A DNA stretch of 20,046 nt from JAYUHK01 sp043778415 (GCA_043778415.1 JAYWGG010000195.1:1-20046); one strand, 5' to 3'. Counted from the first letter of the stretch, positions 7,401 through 14,978 are shown. Notes: generated by a model from the sequence alone, not told the origin. Translations and numbers: made by a program.

Positions 7401-7650
7401 TGCGAACGGAACGGGCGGCAATCCGTTGGGAGCGTCTGCCTACGGAACGCCTATTTCGGTGGGAAGTTGGGGCAATTTGGTTGCCAACAATACAGTTATC
7501 ACGCTGACTGTACGAGATATTAGCATCGGTAATTGTTACAAAATAATTCAACTACTGCCAGTCGCTCCTTGCTCCACCAACCGAGCGGTTGACGGTACGC
7601 CAGGCTGCCCAAAAGTGCCGTGCGCTCCGATAGTGGCGAAAAAGAATTAA
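4429..7650 (+). CDS. Large secreted Ig-like repeat surface protein, SprB-repeat-like
   Basis: This 1073-residue protein has a signal peptide (MKKFTLFLLFIFCA, cleaved after about residue 24). The ATG at 4441 gives the classic signal peptide and may be the true start instead of 4429. Residues 110-665 hold about six repeats of 85-100 residues. Several open with a PPY(T/M)F-like motif (146-150, 239-243) and they close with D-x-C-(G/K) at 193, 278, 369, 463, 553 and 653. This matches the general pattern of SprB-like and other Ig-fold repeats of Bacteroidota adhesins. Residues 870-935 include a YSEDGGTSW motif and paired Cys, followed by a Pro run and a final domain rich in Asn and Thr. I see no recognisable type IX secretion C-terminal sorting domain; the end is a Cys/Pro tail (CPKVPCAPIVAKKN). 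It is probably surface-exposed or secreted and may act in adhesion; ligand and partners are unknown. Confidence 0.8.
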   Translation: MMLVMKKFTLFLLFIFCASYQLSAQFQGSLVGTTESTCLSNGSATIKGPSGNLYALTSPNTPQIGPLSPDGSGVVLFDAIPAGTYTVTEFTPDNQENTLSVTVPGNYFQNWIFNAEVVYNACSGGTPTVTIGNLNITGATGAQQRPPYMFRISPKGGGLPSNGGGAPPYQNTTSFPIPFPSGTGGTYELQAIDACGNYKTIQVNVPASAPPPSVSANFQNFANCGGDANYTLSASGGRPPYTFSIVSGTNQVGNTVSNVTTQNYTFAANGTYVVSVTDQCGGQQLQTINVKPYQAPTSSVAGNGGSCGKEGTTGTGSIVLNTVADGIGPITVTITSDCGAGPFVFNNVGSSLVVDNLPRPCNYTVEVVDGCGKSQKLQYTMVVPAENSLGKDKKVLCPNTNSTDYVLQYSATNGPPYSPTPPFTFDVQSAATNTSIAGYPTTQNGYTINQPLPPGTYYLKITDACKATTYDTIKIELDQLPTVSVNTNNPCVGAGQVNLIGINKNPLNPNAYQYKIVAGPTRVGDLAESDSPNNTGQFSSLQSEGTYTFEFFDGCKTANVTFTMPKYTQPTWEVGFGAICPPKTTANLQIVNIQPAGQIVGPYVWRIDAEDSDLFTSPLPFPNSNGQTDSLFANLPPRNNSGGVATYSFKGNDACKNSYSATGKIGPVPDETLIFNITSVCEGNNTKIRARVSSPIVGGTYRFYRDGIFVVQSNKLFTDIIPALPGNYTVKAIASALPDSSCFKESSAVAVVYAGKIDGLTPSACNTTTNTYDLAGTFTFTSAASSGTVTFTVAGEGSQVINAPFSSPLNFNITGLSGDGASRTVVATFSADANCTYSATYTTPICCIKPTPPALSVVNNSCAPIAPGAFSISTPCGAGTYIEYSEDGGTSWTQTPPYYAPTAKTVLSRCVRTGQASCFSNNSAAVSTSPTTCPPPPPAAPCNLAVTQQIQSVCNNNGTINSTQDDYFTVIINAASVASTSSRFEVVFMANANGTGGNPLGASAYGTPISVGSWGNLVANNTVITLTVRDISIGNCYKIIQLLPVAPCSTNRAVDGTPGCPKVPCAPIVAKKN

Positions 7651-7695
7651 AAAAAGATTAGCTTCAAAAAACTGACATTAACCGCAAAAAATACT

Positions 7696-7740
7696 GAAAG
7701 TCTTGCGAAATCTTGTGATTTCGTAAGACTTTCGTTTTAG
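7696..7740. terminator. Terminator between convergent genes
   Basis: A 17-bp stem is formed by 7696-7712 (GAAAGTCTTGCGAAATC) and 7717-7733 (GATTTCGTAAGACTTTC) with one G-T pair and a TTGT loop. It is followed by GTTTTAG on the + strand. It sits 46 bases after the repeat-protein stop and about 30 bases from the response-regulator stop, so it can serve both. Confidence 0.8.
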
Positions 7741-7761
7741 AAAAGATGACGTAGGTTAGGA

Positions 7762-8388
7762 TTAAATTTCCCCTTTCAGTTTCATGCTTGCAAGCTCGGA
7801 GCGAGAGTTGATGTGCAATTTTTTGTAAATATTCTTGATGTGAAAACGAACTCCATCAACGCTAATACCGAGCAATTCTGAAATCATTTTATACTGTTTG
7901 CCGTCGTTGAGCAGCAATATAATTTGTTCTTCTTTGGTAGTCAAGTTACTATCATCGCTACTTTTGGGGTGAAAATATTCAATCATTCTGCGAGCTATTT
8001 GGGGAGAAATAGCGGCATCGCCCGCAGCAGAAAGCAAGATATTTTCCTCTAACTGGTGGAGGGTAAGATTTTTGAGCAGGTAGCCGTGCGCACCAAGACA
8101 CATGGCTTTGAACACCAAATTATAGTCTTTGTTGGCGGTAAAAATAAGCAGTTGCGTATCGGGAAAGTGTTTTTTGAGCATGGGTAGCCCCTCTATCCCA
8201 GACATTTCGGGCAGCCCAATATCAATCAACATCACATCAATCGCGACGCTACTTGATTTGTAGTACTTGACCATTTTTTTGACAGTATTGACCGCAATAA
8301 CGCAGCGCACTTTTTCGCTACTTTCAAAATACTGCACAACGGACTCTTTCAGCCGTGTGTCGTCTTCCAATAAGGCAAAATGTATCAT
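7762..8388 (-). CDS. Orphan NarL/LuxR-family response regulator
   Basis: This 208-residue protein has an N-terminal receiver domain (about 1-120): acidic cluster E8-D9-D10, phospho-acceptor D56 in LIDIGLP, T84 and K106. A LuxR-type helix-turn-helix follows (about 148-208: LTTKEEQIILLL ... GISVDGVRFHIKNIYKKLHI). All receiver key residues are present, so control by phosphorylation is expected. No histidine kinase lies next to it or elsewhere in the window, so its partner is unknown. It is transcribed toward the convergent surface-protein gene and away from the TPR gene, with 190 bases of upstream DNA holding spaced repeats. Targets cannot be read from the sequence. The start at the ATG at 8388 gives a normal receiver beginning (MIHFALLEDD). 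Confidence 0.92.
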   Translation of the reverse strand: MIHFALLEDDTRLKESVVQYFESSEKVRCVIAVNTVKKMVKYYKSSSVAIDVMLIDIGLPEMSGIEGLPMLKKHFPDTQLLIFTANKDYNLVFKAMCLGAHGYLLKNLTLHQLEENILLSAAGDAAISPQIARRMIEYFHPKSSDDSNLTTKEEQIILLLNDGKQYKMISELLGISVDGVRFHIKNIYKKLHINSRSELASMKLKGEI

Positions 8389-8533
8389 ATTTTAAACAAA
8401 TTTTTTTGGTTTCATTTCCTATTTCCGCTTCTGCTGTTGATTAGCCAATAAAATTACTTTTTGATTGAAACATTAAAACATAACAAAAACCGCCACAGCC
8501 GCCCAAGTTGGACGATTGTAACGGCTTTGTCTG

Positions 8534-8572
8534 TGAAAAATAATTTTTCAACATTAGGCTATATTTTTCAAC
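8534..8572. promoter_or_regulatory. Palindrome plus direct repeat upstream of the response-regulator gene
   Basis: TGAAAAAT (8534-8541) and ATTTTTCA (8543-8550) form a dyad with a one-base centre. ATTTTTCAAC occurs at 8543-8552 and again at 8563-8572, exactly 20 bases apart, so three half-sites lie on one face of the helix. The position is about 150-185 bases upstream of the response-regulator start and just after the TPR stop codon. It could be a binding site for this or another regulator, or part of the TPR terminator. Confidence 0.35.
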
Positions 8573-8578
8573 TATTCT

Positions 8579-9985
8579 TTACATTGGCTGATAAAACGCA
8601 ACTATCGCCAACACTTCGCGGTCTTCTTTCAAGCTCGGCAACAAGTCAAACAACTTCTGGCGAACCTCAAAATCTTCTTCCAATCCCTCGCCAAGTGCCG
8701 CAAAACCTTCGCGGCGACGCTGTGCGGACAGCAAACACGCCGCACGACAGTAGCGCAGCTCAGCTCCGAAAGCATACACATCGGCTTCGTCCAACACATC
8801 GAGAGCGGCTTCGCAGCCTTCGGTGTGGAGCAAAAACATCGCATATTGTGTCCAATACTCGTTCAGTTCGGGAGCGGTATCTGCCGCTTTTGCAAAATAA
8901 ACCTTCGCCTTGTCCATCGTCCCGAGCTGGTAGTAAGCTACCGCAATGCTCGAAAAATATTCCTCCCTACGATTGTCGAGGTCAATCGCTCTTTCGTAGC
9001 AGACGACCGCACTTTGCCACTTTTCTTCCTGCGCAAAACTTTCGCCAAGCGTGAAGTGCGCATCGGCTTGCAGCGGGTCTATGTGGATTGCTTTCGCCAA
9101 ATAGCGACGAGCCGTCTGCGGCTGCCCAACTTTTTCGTAGCACTGCCCCGTGCGCACCAAAAGCTCGCAGTCCGCATCGGAATGGGCGGCGGCTTCGAGG
9201 TAGCAGTCTAACGCCTTTTGGTACTGTTTTGTTTCCCAGTAAGCGGCGGCGCAATCGCGGTAAGCAAACTCGAATTTGTCGTTGATGACAAAAGCATACT
9301 CGTAAGCGTCAATCGCCATCGGATAATCGCCCATACAACAGTAGGCGTGACCGAGATTGTACCAAGCGACGTGCGAGTACGGGTGAATATCAATCAAATG
9401 TTGATGCAGCTCAATACTTTCCTCATATCTTCCCGAAAGCTCCGTGCAGAGCCACATTTTTTCGAGCGCGGCTTGGCTGTCGGGATTGAGTAAAAGTGCG
9501 TTTTTGAGTGCCGAAAACATTTTATTAAAATCTTCCTTACTTTCGTAAACGTGCGCCTCCAACAAATACACGTCCGCCATCTCTCTGCTATTCATCTCCG
9601 ATTTGAGATGGTCGAGCAATTCGAGGGCTTGGTCGTAGTGGTGCATGGTGCAATAAAGTTCTGCGCGGACGAGCATCACGTCGAGTCCGTTGGGCATAAT
9701 ACACTCTGCGCGCTCGAGGGACACCATCGCCAACTCGCGTTTTTGGAGTGCCAATAAGAGCTTCGCCTTGCGAAGATGAAAGTTAGCCGTGAAATGATAA
9801 TGTGTCAATGCGTGGTTCACAACTTCGAGGGCTTTTTCGTAGGAGCATTTGTTTTGGAAAAATTCAATTAATTTTTCAAAAACCGTTTCCTCAACGAATT
9901 CAACCGTTCCCTTTTGTGACATGGCTTCGTACTCAAAAATCAAATCAGCCAACGAGTGTTTGTTGTCAAAGTTCTGCTGATTCAT
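8579..9985 (-). CDS. Cytosolic tetratricopeptide-repeat protein
   Basis: This 468-residue protein has no signal peptide or membrane segment and consists almost wholly of helical TPR units. Examples are AWYNLGHAYCCMGDYPMAID (around 218-237), EFAYRDCAAAYWETKQYQKA and DAHFTLGESFAQEEKWQSAV, with further units from about 35 to 440. About eleven repeats can be seen by their A/G-Y and A-P spacing. TPR arrays mediate protein-protein contacts; the partner is unknown. Similar cytosolic TPR proteins of this size are common in Bacteroidota. It is divergent from uvrA across about 600 bases and is followed by the response regulator on the same strand after a 190-base gap, so co-transcription is uncertain. 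The start ATG at 9985 is 25 bases from a -7-like TAGTTTTG box. Confidence 0.85.
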   Translation of the reverse strand: MNQQNFDNKHSLADLIFEYEAMSQKGTVEFVEETVFEKLIEFFQNKCSYEKALEVVNHALTHYHFTANFHLRKAKLLLALQKRELAMVSLERAECIMPNGLDVMLVRAELYCTMHHYDQALELLDHLKSEMNSREMADVYLLEAHVYESKEDFNKMFSALKNALLLNPDSQAALEKMWLCTELSGRYEESIELHQHLIDIHPYSHVAWYNLGHAYCCMGDYPMAIDAYEYAFVINDKFEFAYRDCAAAYWETKQYQKALDCYLEAAAHSDADCELLVRTGQCYEKVGQPQTARRYLAKAIHIDPLQADAHFTLGESFAQEEKWQSAVVCYERAIDLDNRREEYFSSIAVAYYQLGTMDKAKVYFAKAADTAPELNEYWTQYAMFLLHTEGCEAALDVLDEADVYAFGAELRYCRAACLLSAQRRREGFAALGEGLEEDFEVRQKLFDLLPSLKEDREVLAIVAFYQPM

Positions 9986-10010
9986 AGGTGGTTTTGTGTC
10001 TATTCAAGTG

Positions 10011-10018
10011 CAAAACTA
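10011..10018 (-). promoter_or_regulatory. -7-like element for the TPR gene
   Basis: Read on the minus strand this is TAGTTTTG, matching TAnnTTTG, 25 bases upstream of the TPR start. No TTTG is found at the -33 distance, so support is moderate at best. Confidence 0.3.
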
Positions 10019-10411
10019 CACATTCATTTCAGATTTTTTCTATTCTTTATATATTTTTTTTATTCGTATATTTGAATTATTGCTCAAATATTTATTTTTT
10101 TAAAATTTGTATTCTGTTGATTATCAGTATTTTATATAATTAATAAAAAAATAAATGTTTTTTTTCAATATTTAAAATCACTTACTAACAGTCTAATACG
10201 AAAGTTAAGGATTTCTTAAATTTTTATTTTTCGTATATGAAAAAAATTCTTGTATTTTGACCAATTATATATTTAAAAATAAATATTTGTGACACCTATT
10301 TTGTGTAGTGTTTATTTTTTCTCAAAAATATCCTATCCGCTCACGACACCTTATAATGCTCAATTTTAGCAACATCTAAAAATCCTTACCAACGCTTTTA
10401 GAAAATTTCCT

Positions 10412-10419
10412 TACTTTTG
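10412..10419 (+). promoter_or_regulatory. -7-like element for uvrA
   Basis: TACTTTTG matches TAnnTTTG, but a clear -33 TTTG is not seen upstream. It would give a uvrA leader of about 160 bases carrying the GAATGTGACAATAT sequence and a TTCATTCC end. Confidence 0.3.
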
Positions 10420-10440
10420 CTTTTTGAATTGCCCAACGGC

Positions 10441-10490
10441 GAATGTGACAATATTTATTAAAAAATAAATTAATGTATTTTATTCATTCC
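10441..10490 (+). repeat. Copy 3 (divergent) of the dispersed intergenic element, upstream of uvrA
   Basis: The segment begins GAATGTGACAATAT (10441-10454), which matches 13 of 14 bases of 1031-1044 upstream of the GH3 fusion gene. It ends ATTTTATTCATTCC (10477-10490), with TTCATTCC as in the other copies. The interior is entirely A+T-rich. Membership in the same family is less certain than for the copies at 1090 and 13486. Confidence 0.3.
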
Positions 10491-10587
10491 CGAACCTTGC
10501 TTTGAAGACAAAATTCCAACCAAAAACACCTATCCGATGTTTGGAATGACATTGGAACGAAAAAAATCCAACTTGAACACTACTTTT

Positions 10588-13473
10588 ATGGCTAAAATAA
10601 AAAAAGAAAAAATTGCGGCACCTGTCGTCGCCGCTCCGTTGATGCCCGAAGTCGAGCGGCACGCTAACGAGATTTTTATCAAAGGCGCGCGCTCCAACAA
10701 CCTCAAAAACGTAGATTTGTCTATCCCACGCAACCAGCTCGTGGTCGTGACGGGCGTGTCGGGTTCTGGAAAGTCGTCTATCACGATGGACACGCTCTAC
10801 GCCGAAGGGCAACGCCGCTATGTGGAGAGCTTGTCGTCCTACGCGCGCCAGTTTTTGATGCGCATGAAAAAACCCGAAGTGGATTACATAAAAGGTGTAT
10901 GTCCCGCCATCGCCATCGAGCAAAAAGTAAGCACCGGCAACGCTCGCTCCACCGTCGGCTCAATGACCGAAAGCTACGATTATCTGCGACTGCTCTACGC
11001 CCGCATCGGAAAAACCTACTCCCCTATCTCGGGCAATTTGGTCAAAAAACACGAAGTTTCGGACGTAGTAGATTTTATCCAAAGCCAGCCCGAAGGCACT
11101 CGGATTCAGTTATTTATTCCGTTGCCCGAAAAATACAAGGAGCGCACGCTGGCGCAAGAGCTGAACCTGCTGCTCCAAAAAGGCTACACGCGCGTCCAAC
11201 GCAACGGAGTCATCGCTGCTATCGAGGACGTACTTGCCGACCCAACACTCGACAAAGACCGACTCGCTTACACGTTTCGGAGCGAAAACTTGTGGGTGCT
11301 GATTGACCGTTTTGTGATAAAAAGCGACGATGTGGAAAACGTAAAGCGCATCGCAGACTCCGTCCAGACCGCTTTTTACGAAAGCGAAGGCGAGTGTATC
11401 GTACTTCCGCCAGCAGAAATGGACGTAAAAATGTTCAACAACCGTTTTGAGGCGGACGGAATGGAATTTATGGAGCCGTCGCCGCAGTTGTTCAACTACA
11501 ACAATCCCGTCGGTGCGTGCCCGAAATGCGAAGGCTATGGAAAAACGATTGGAATAGATGCCGACAAAGTGATTCCCGACTCCTCCAAGTCAGTGTTTGA
11601 GGGCGCGATAGCTTGTTGGCGGGGCGAGATTTCGTCGCAGTGGCTCGAGCCTTTGTTGCGCAATGCGCACCATTTTAATTTCCCGCTCCACCGCTCCTAT
11701 CAAGATTTGACAAAGTCGGAGAAAAAATTACTTTGGGCGGGAAACAAATATTTTGACGGAATACAGTCATTTTTTGACGATTTGGAAGCAAAAACATACA
11801 AAATTCAGAACAGAATTTTGTTGGCTCGCTATCGCGGAAAAACCAACTGCCCAGATTGCGACGGCGGACGGCTGCGCAAAGAAGCCAGTTATGTAAAAAT
11901 TGCCGACCGACACCTCGCCGAGCTGCTCGAAATTCCGTTGGACGAGCTACTGGTTTTCTTTGATACTATCCAACTCAACGAAGCCGACGCTTTTATCGCG
12001 AAGCGAATGTTGCTCGAAATAAAAAATCGCCTCCGCTTTATGAACCAGTTGGGTTTGAGCTACCTCAATTTGAGCCGCATCTCTTCGACTTTGAGCGGCG
12101 GCGAAACCCAACGCATCAATCTCACTCGGACACTGGGCAGCAATCTGACCAGCTCGATGTATATTCTTGACGAGCCAAGCGTAGGCTTGCACCCGCGCGA
12201 CACGGGACGTTTGATAACTGTCCTGAAATCTCTGCGCGACTTGGGCAACACGGTCGTAGTCGTCGAACACGAAGAAGAAGTCATCAAAAATGCGGATTAC
12301 TTGGTGGATATTGGTCCCGACGCGGGCATCAACGGCGGCGAAGTGGTGTTCGCAGGAAAATATGAAAAAATTTATACCGAAGCAAAAAATAGCTTGACGG
12401 CAGCCTACATGAGCCACCGAATGTTGATTGAGTTGCCAGCCAAACGCCGAGTGCCCAAAGATTTTATTACCGTGCGCAATGCGCGGCAACACAATCTAAA
12501 AAATGTAACTGCCAACTTTCCGCTCCAAGCTCTGACTGTGGTGACGGGCGTATCGGGGTCGGGAAAAACGACTTTGGTGAAGCAAATTCTTTATCCTGCG
12601 CTCCAGATGCTGAAAGGCGAATCGCCTTCGGTTGCGCCCGGCTCGCACGAAGCGGTGGACGGCGCGATAGAGAAAATTACGCTCATAGAAATGATCAACC
12701 AAAGCCCGATTGGAAAGTCCTCGCGCTCCAATCCGATTACTTACGTCAAGGCTTACGATGCGATGCGGGATTTATTTACCAATCAGCAGTTGGCGAAAAT
12801 AAGAGGGTTCAAGCCCAAACATTTTTCGTTCAATGTGGAAGGCGGACGCTGCGAAGCCTGCAAAGGCGAAGGCGAACAGGTAATCGAAATGCAGTTTTTG
12901 GCGGACGTGCGCCTCGAATGTGAAGACTGCAAAGGCAAACGTTTCAAACAGGAAGTGTTGGACGTAAAATACCGCGACAAAAATATTTCCGAAGTTCTCG
13001 ACCTTTCCATTGACGAAGCGTTGGAGTTTTTTGCGGCGCAAAAAGAAATTATCCAAAAAATAAAACCTTTGAGCGACGTTGGGTTGGGCTATGTCAAAAT
13101 CGGTCAATCGAGCAGCACGCTCTCGGGCGGCGAAGCCCAACGAGTGAAATTAGCATCTTTTCTTAACCAAGAACGCAGCACCGAAAAAATATTTTTTATC
13201 TTTGACGAACCGACGACAGGTCTTCACTTTCACGACATTCGCAAGCTGCTCATCGCGCTCAACGCGTTGGTCGAAAAAGGGCATACTGTGGTGGTCGTAG
13301 AACACAACATGGAGGTCATCAAGTCCGCCGATTGGCTGATTGATTTGGGACCCGAAGGCGGCAAAGACGGCGGACACTTGGTTTTTGAAGGCACACCAGA
13401 AGAAATGATTGATTGCAAGAACTCCATTACGGCAGTTTATCTGAAAGAAAAATTAGAAACGCATTTGAAATAA
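10588..13473 (+). CDS. uvrA: Excinuclease ABC subunit A (UvrA)
   Basis: UvrA is the DNA damage-recognition ATPase of nucleotide excision repair; it acts as a dimer with UvrB in the cytoplasm. From the ATG at 10588 it has 961 residues, the usual length. Motifs, numbered from this start: Walker A GVSGSGKS (56-63), first zinc module CPKC (311-314) with CPDC (421-424), signature LSGGETQR (from 502), second Walker A GVSGSGKT (654-661), second zinc module CEAC (755-758) with CEDC (778-781), second signature LSGGEAQR (from 845) and Walker B FIFDEPTTGLH. All are intact. I prefer 10588 because MAKIKKEK resembles known UvrA N-termini; the frame is also open to an ATG at 10537. The M16 peptidase gene follows 92 bases later on the same strand. 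Confidence 0.97.
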   Translation: MAKIKKEKIAAPVVAAPLMPEVERHANEIFIKGARSNNLKNVDLSIPRNQLVVVTGVSGSGKSSITMDTLYAEGQRRYVESLSSYARQFLMRMKKPEVDYIKGVCPAIAIEQKVSTGNARSTVGSMTESYDYLRLLYARIGKTYSPISGNLVKKHEVSDVVDFIQSQPEGTRIQLFIPLPEKYKERTLAQELNLLLQKGYTRVQRNGVIAAIEDVLADPTLDKDRLAYTFRSENLWVLIDRFVIKSDDVENVKRIADSVQTAFYESEGECIVLPPAEMDVKMFNNRFEADGMEFMEPSPQLFNYNNPVGACPKCEGYGKTIGIDADKVIPDSSKSVFEGAIACWRGEISSQWLEPLLRNAHHFNFPLHRSYQDLTKSEKKLLWAGNKYFDGIQSFFDDLEAKTYKIQNRILLARYRGKTNCPDCDGGRLRKEASYVKIADRHLAELLEIPLDELLVFFDTIQLNEADAFIAKRMLLEIKNRLRFMNQLGLSYLNLSRISSTLSGGETQRINLTRTLGSNLTSSMYILDEPSVGLHPRDTGRLITVLKSLRDLGNTVVVVEHEEEVIKNADYLVDIGPDAGINGGEVVFAGKYEKIYTEAKNSLTAAYMSHRMLIELPAKRRVPKDFITVRNARQHNLKNVTANFPLQALTVVTGVSGSGKTTLVKQILYPALQMLKGESPSVAPGSHEAVDGAIEKITLIEMINQSPIGKSSRSNPITYVKAYDAMRDLFTNQQLAKIRGFKPKHFSFNVEGGRCEACKGEGEQVIEMQFLADVRLECEDCKGKRFKQEVLDVKYRDKNISEVLDLSIDEALEFFAAQKEIIQKIKPLSDVGLGYVKIGQSSSTLSGGEAQRVKLASFLNQERSTEKIFFIFDEPTTGLHFHDIRKLLIALNALVEKGHTVVVVEHNMEVIKSADWLIDLGPEGGKDGGHLVFEGTPEEMIDCKNSITAVYLKEKLETHLK

Positions 13474-13526
13474 ATTGCTCGTTTAGGAATGCGTATAAAA
13501 TAAACTGCTTATTTTTTCTTCATTCC
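13456..13526 (+). repeat. Tandem 23-nt module at the uvrA 3' end plus copy 4 of the dispersed element
   Basis: GAAACGCATTTG-AAATAAATTGC (13456-13478) includes the uvrA stop codon. Thirty bases further on, GGAATGCGTATA-AAATAAACTGC (13486-13508) repeats it in diverged form. The second unit opens the dispersed element, which ends CTTCATTCC (13518-13526). The element can fold: GGAATG (13486-13491) with CATTCC (13521-13526), AAAATAA (13497-13503) with TTATTTT (13509-13515), loop ACTGC. It may also end uvrA transcripts. Confidence 0.45.
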
Positions 13527-13565
13527 TTCTTTGGATTCATATAAAAATTAAAAATATATATTTTC

Positions 13566-14804
13566 TTGATAACATACGAAAAATTTGAACTTGCCAACGG
13601 CTTGCGCTTCCTTGTCCATGAAGACGAAAGCACTCCGATGGCGGCGGTAAATATTCTTTACAATGTCGGCTCGCGCGACGAATCCCCAGACAGAACAGGT
13701 TTTGCCCATCTTTTTGAGCATCTGATGTTTGGAGGGTCCAAAAATATTCCCGAATTTGACGATCCGCTCCAACACGCTGGCGGCGACGGCAACGCTTTCA
13801 CCAACAACGACATCACTAACTTTTACGACACTATCCCCGCCGAAAATTTAGAAACCGTCTTTTGGCTCGAATCCGACCGAATGTTGAGCCTTCGGTTCAG
13901 CAAGCGGTCGCTCAACGTGCAAAAAAAAGTCGTCGTAGAAGAGTTCAAAGAAACTTGCCTCAACGAACCTTACGGCGACCTTTGGCACCACATCAACGAT
14001 ATGGCATACACGAAGCACCCGTATCGTTGGCCCACCATCGGTCTGGAGCCGCGCCACATCAAAGAAGCTACTTTGGAGGACGTAGAAGATTTTTTTTATA
14101 AACATTACGGACCCAACAACGCCATCATCGTCGTGGCGGGCAAAGTGAAGTTGGCGGAAGTAAAGGCGTTGGCTGAAAAGTGGTTTGGCGAAATTCCTGC
14201 TCGAGAAGTGCCGCCGCGCCAGCTTCCGGTAGAGCCGCCGCAGACGGAAATGAAACGCCGCCGCGTGCAGCAAGCCAATGTCCCAGCCCCTTGCCTTTAC
14301 ATTGCGTTCAAGATGCCGCCGCGCATGGAGCGAGATTTTTATGTCACCGACTTGATTTCGGACGCGCTCGCCAATGGGCGTTCTTCGCGGCTCTACCAGC
14401 AGTTGCTGAAAGAACAGCGGCTTTTTAGCCAAATAGACGCTTATGTGACTGGCAATATTGACGCAGGTTTGTTCATCATAGAAGGGCGACCGTCGGAAGG
14501 AATTAGTTTAGAAACTGCCGAAGCTGCCGTTTGGAAGATTTTGGACGACCTAAAAGAGAACCTGATAGAGCCGATAGAAATGGAAAAGTTGCAAAATCAA
14601 ATGGAAAGTACGCTTGTTTTTTCGGAGTATGGCGTGCTGAACAAGGCTACGAACTTGGCATTTTTTGAACTGTTGGGCGACGCTTCGCTCATCAACACAG
14701 AAGCACAAATATACACCAGCATCACGACCGAAGAGATGCGCCAAGTAGCGCGGCAGATTTTCCGTACCGAAAACACTTGCGTGCTGTATTATCTTCCGTT
14801 GTAG
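13566..14804 (+). CDS. M16-family (pitrilysin/insulinase type) zinc peptidase, TTG start
   Basis: This 412-residue protein has the inverted zinc motif HLFEH at 48-52. A further Glu ligand is expected in VVVEEFKE (122-129). The N-terminal M16 domain spans about 1-150 and the C-terminal domain (Peptidase_M16_C type) about 165-345, including the substrate-contact segment NGRSSRLYQQL. I see no signal peptide, so it appears cytosolic. M16B enzymes of this size often act as a pair of a catalytic and a non-catalytic partner; no second M16 gene is adjacent. The only start consistent with the conserved N-terminus (ITYEKFELANGLRFLVHED) is a TTG at 13566, since an in-frame TAA lies at 13542-13544 with no ATG between. 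It is probably co-transcribed with uvrA unless the intervening hairpin terminates. The substrate is unknown. Confidence 0.9.
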   Translation: MITYEKFELANGLRFLVHEDESTPMAAVNILYNVGSRDESPDRTGFAHLFEHLMFGGSKNIPEFDDPLQHAGGDGNAFTNNDITNFYDTIPAENLETVFWLESDRMLSLRFSKRSLNVQKKVVVEEFKETCLNEPYGDLWHHINDMAYTKHPYRWPTIGLEPRHIKEATLEDVEDFFYKHYGPNNAIIVVAGKVKLAEVKALAEKWFGEIPAREVPPRQLPVEPPQTEMKRRRVQQANVPAPCLYIAFKMPPRMERDFYVTDLISDALANGRSSRLYQQLLKEQRLFSQIDAYVTGNIDAGLFIIEGRPSEGISLETAEAAVWKILDDLKENLIEPIEMEKLQNQMESTLVFSEYGVLNKATNLAFFELLGDASLINTEAQIYTSITTEEMRQVARQIFRTENTCVLYYLPL

Positions 14805-14931
14805 TAGGAAGTTTTTCTAACTCGCAATATTTTAGATAAGCCGGCTGGTCTGTAATTAGATTAAGTATGGATTTTGAATTCGAGAATTTTTTCGTTTTTC
14901 TAATACTCTCAATGACGCATTCTCATATTAC

Positions 14932-14978
14932 AAAAAATAGCGAATACTTCCCAAATCAGGAGATATTCGCTATTTTTT
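14932..14978. terminator. Bidirectional terminator between convergent genes
   Basis: A perfect 15-bp stem, AAAAAATAGCGAATA (14932-14946) with TATTCGCTATTTTTT (14964-14978), surrounds a 17-nt loop in which CTTCC and GGAG can pair further. It has T-runs at the 3' end on both strands. It lies between the M16 gene (+) and the membrane TPR gene (-). Confidence 0.85.

Larger units (their letters stand above)
9986..10587. other. Long A+T-rich divergent intergenic region between the TPR gene and uvrA
   Basis: Most of these roughly 600 bases are A+T-rich, extremely so from about 10020 to 10320. They contain weak -7-like boxes for both genes, a TTGATTATCAG motif (10117-10127), and a copy of the dispersed element near 10441-10490. 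From 10537 the frame of uvrA is open, but I treat 10537-10587 as probably untranslated. I see no small gene or RNA. Confidence 0.6.

Noticed and set aside
8461..9054. 197-codon + strand frame with a TTG start
   Set aside because: It is mostly antisense to the TPR gene, and its Ser/Arg/Pro-rich translation is typical of a shadow frame.
10537..10587. 17-codon N-terminal extension of UvrA
   Set aside because: The extension is unlike UvrA N-termini, whereas the ATG at 10588 gives MAKIKKEK; the open frame before it is short enough to be chance.
10480..10923. 147-codon minus-strand frame over the uvrA start
   Set aside because: Antisense to the UvrA Walker A region, with no domain of its own.
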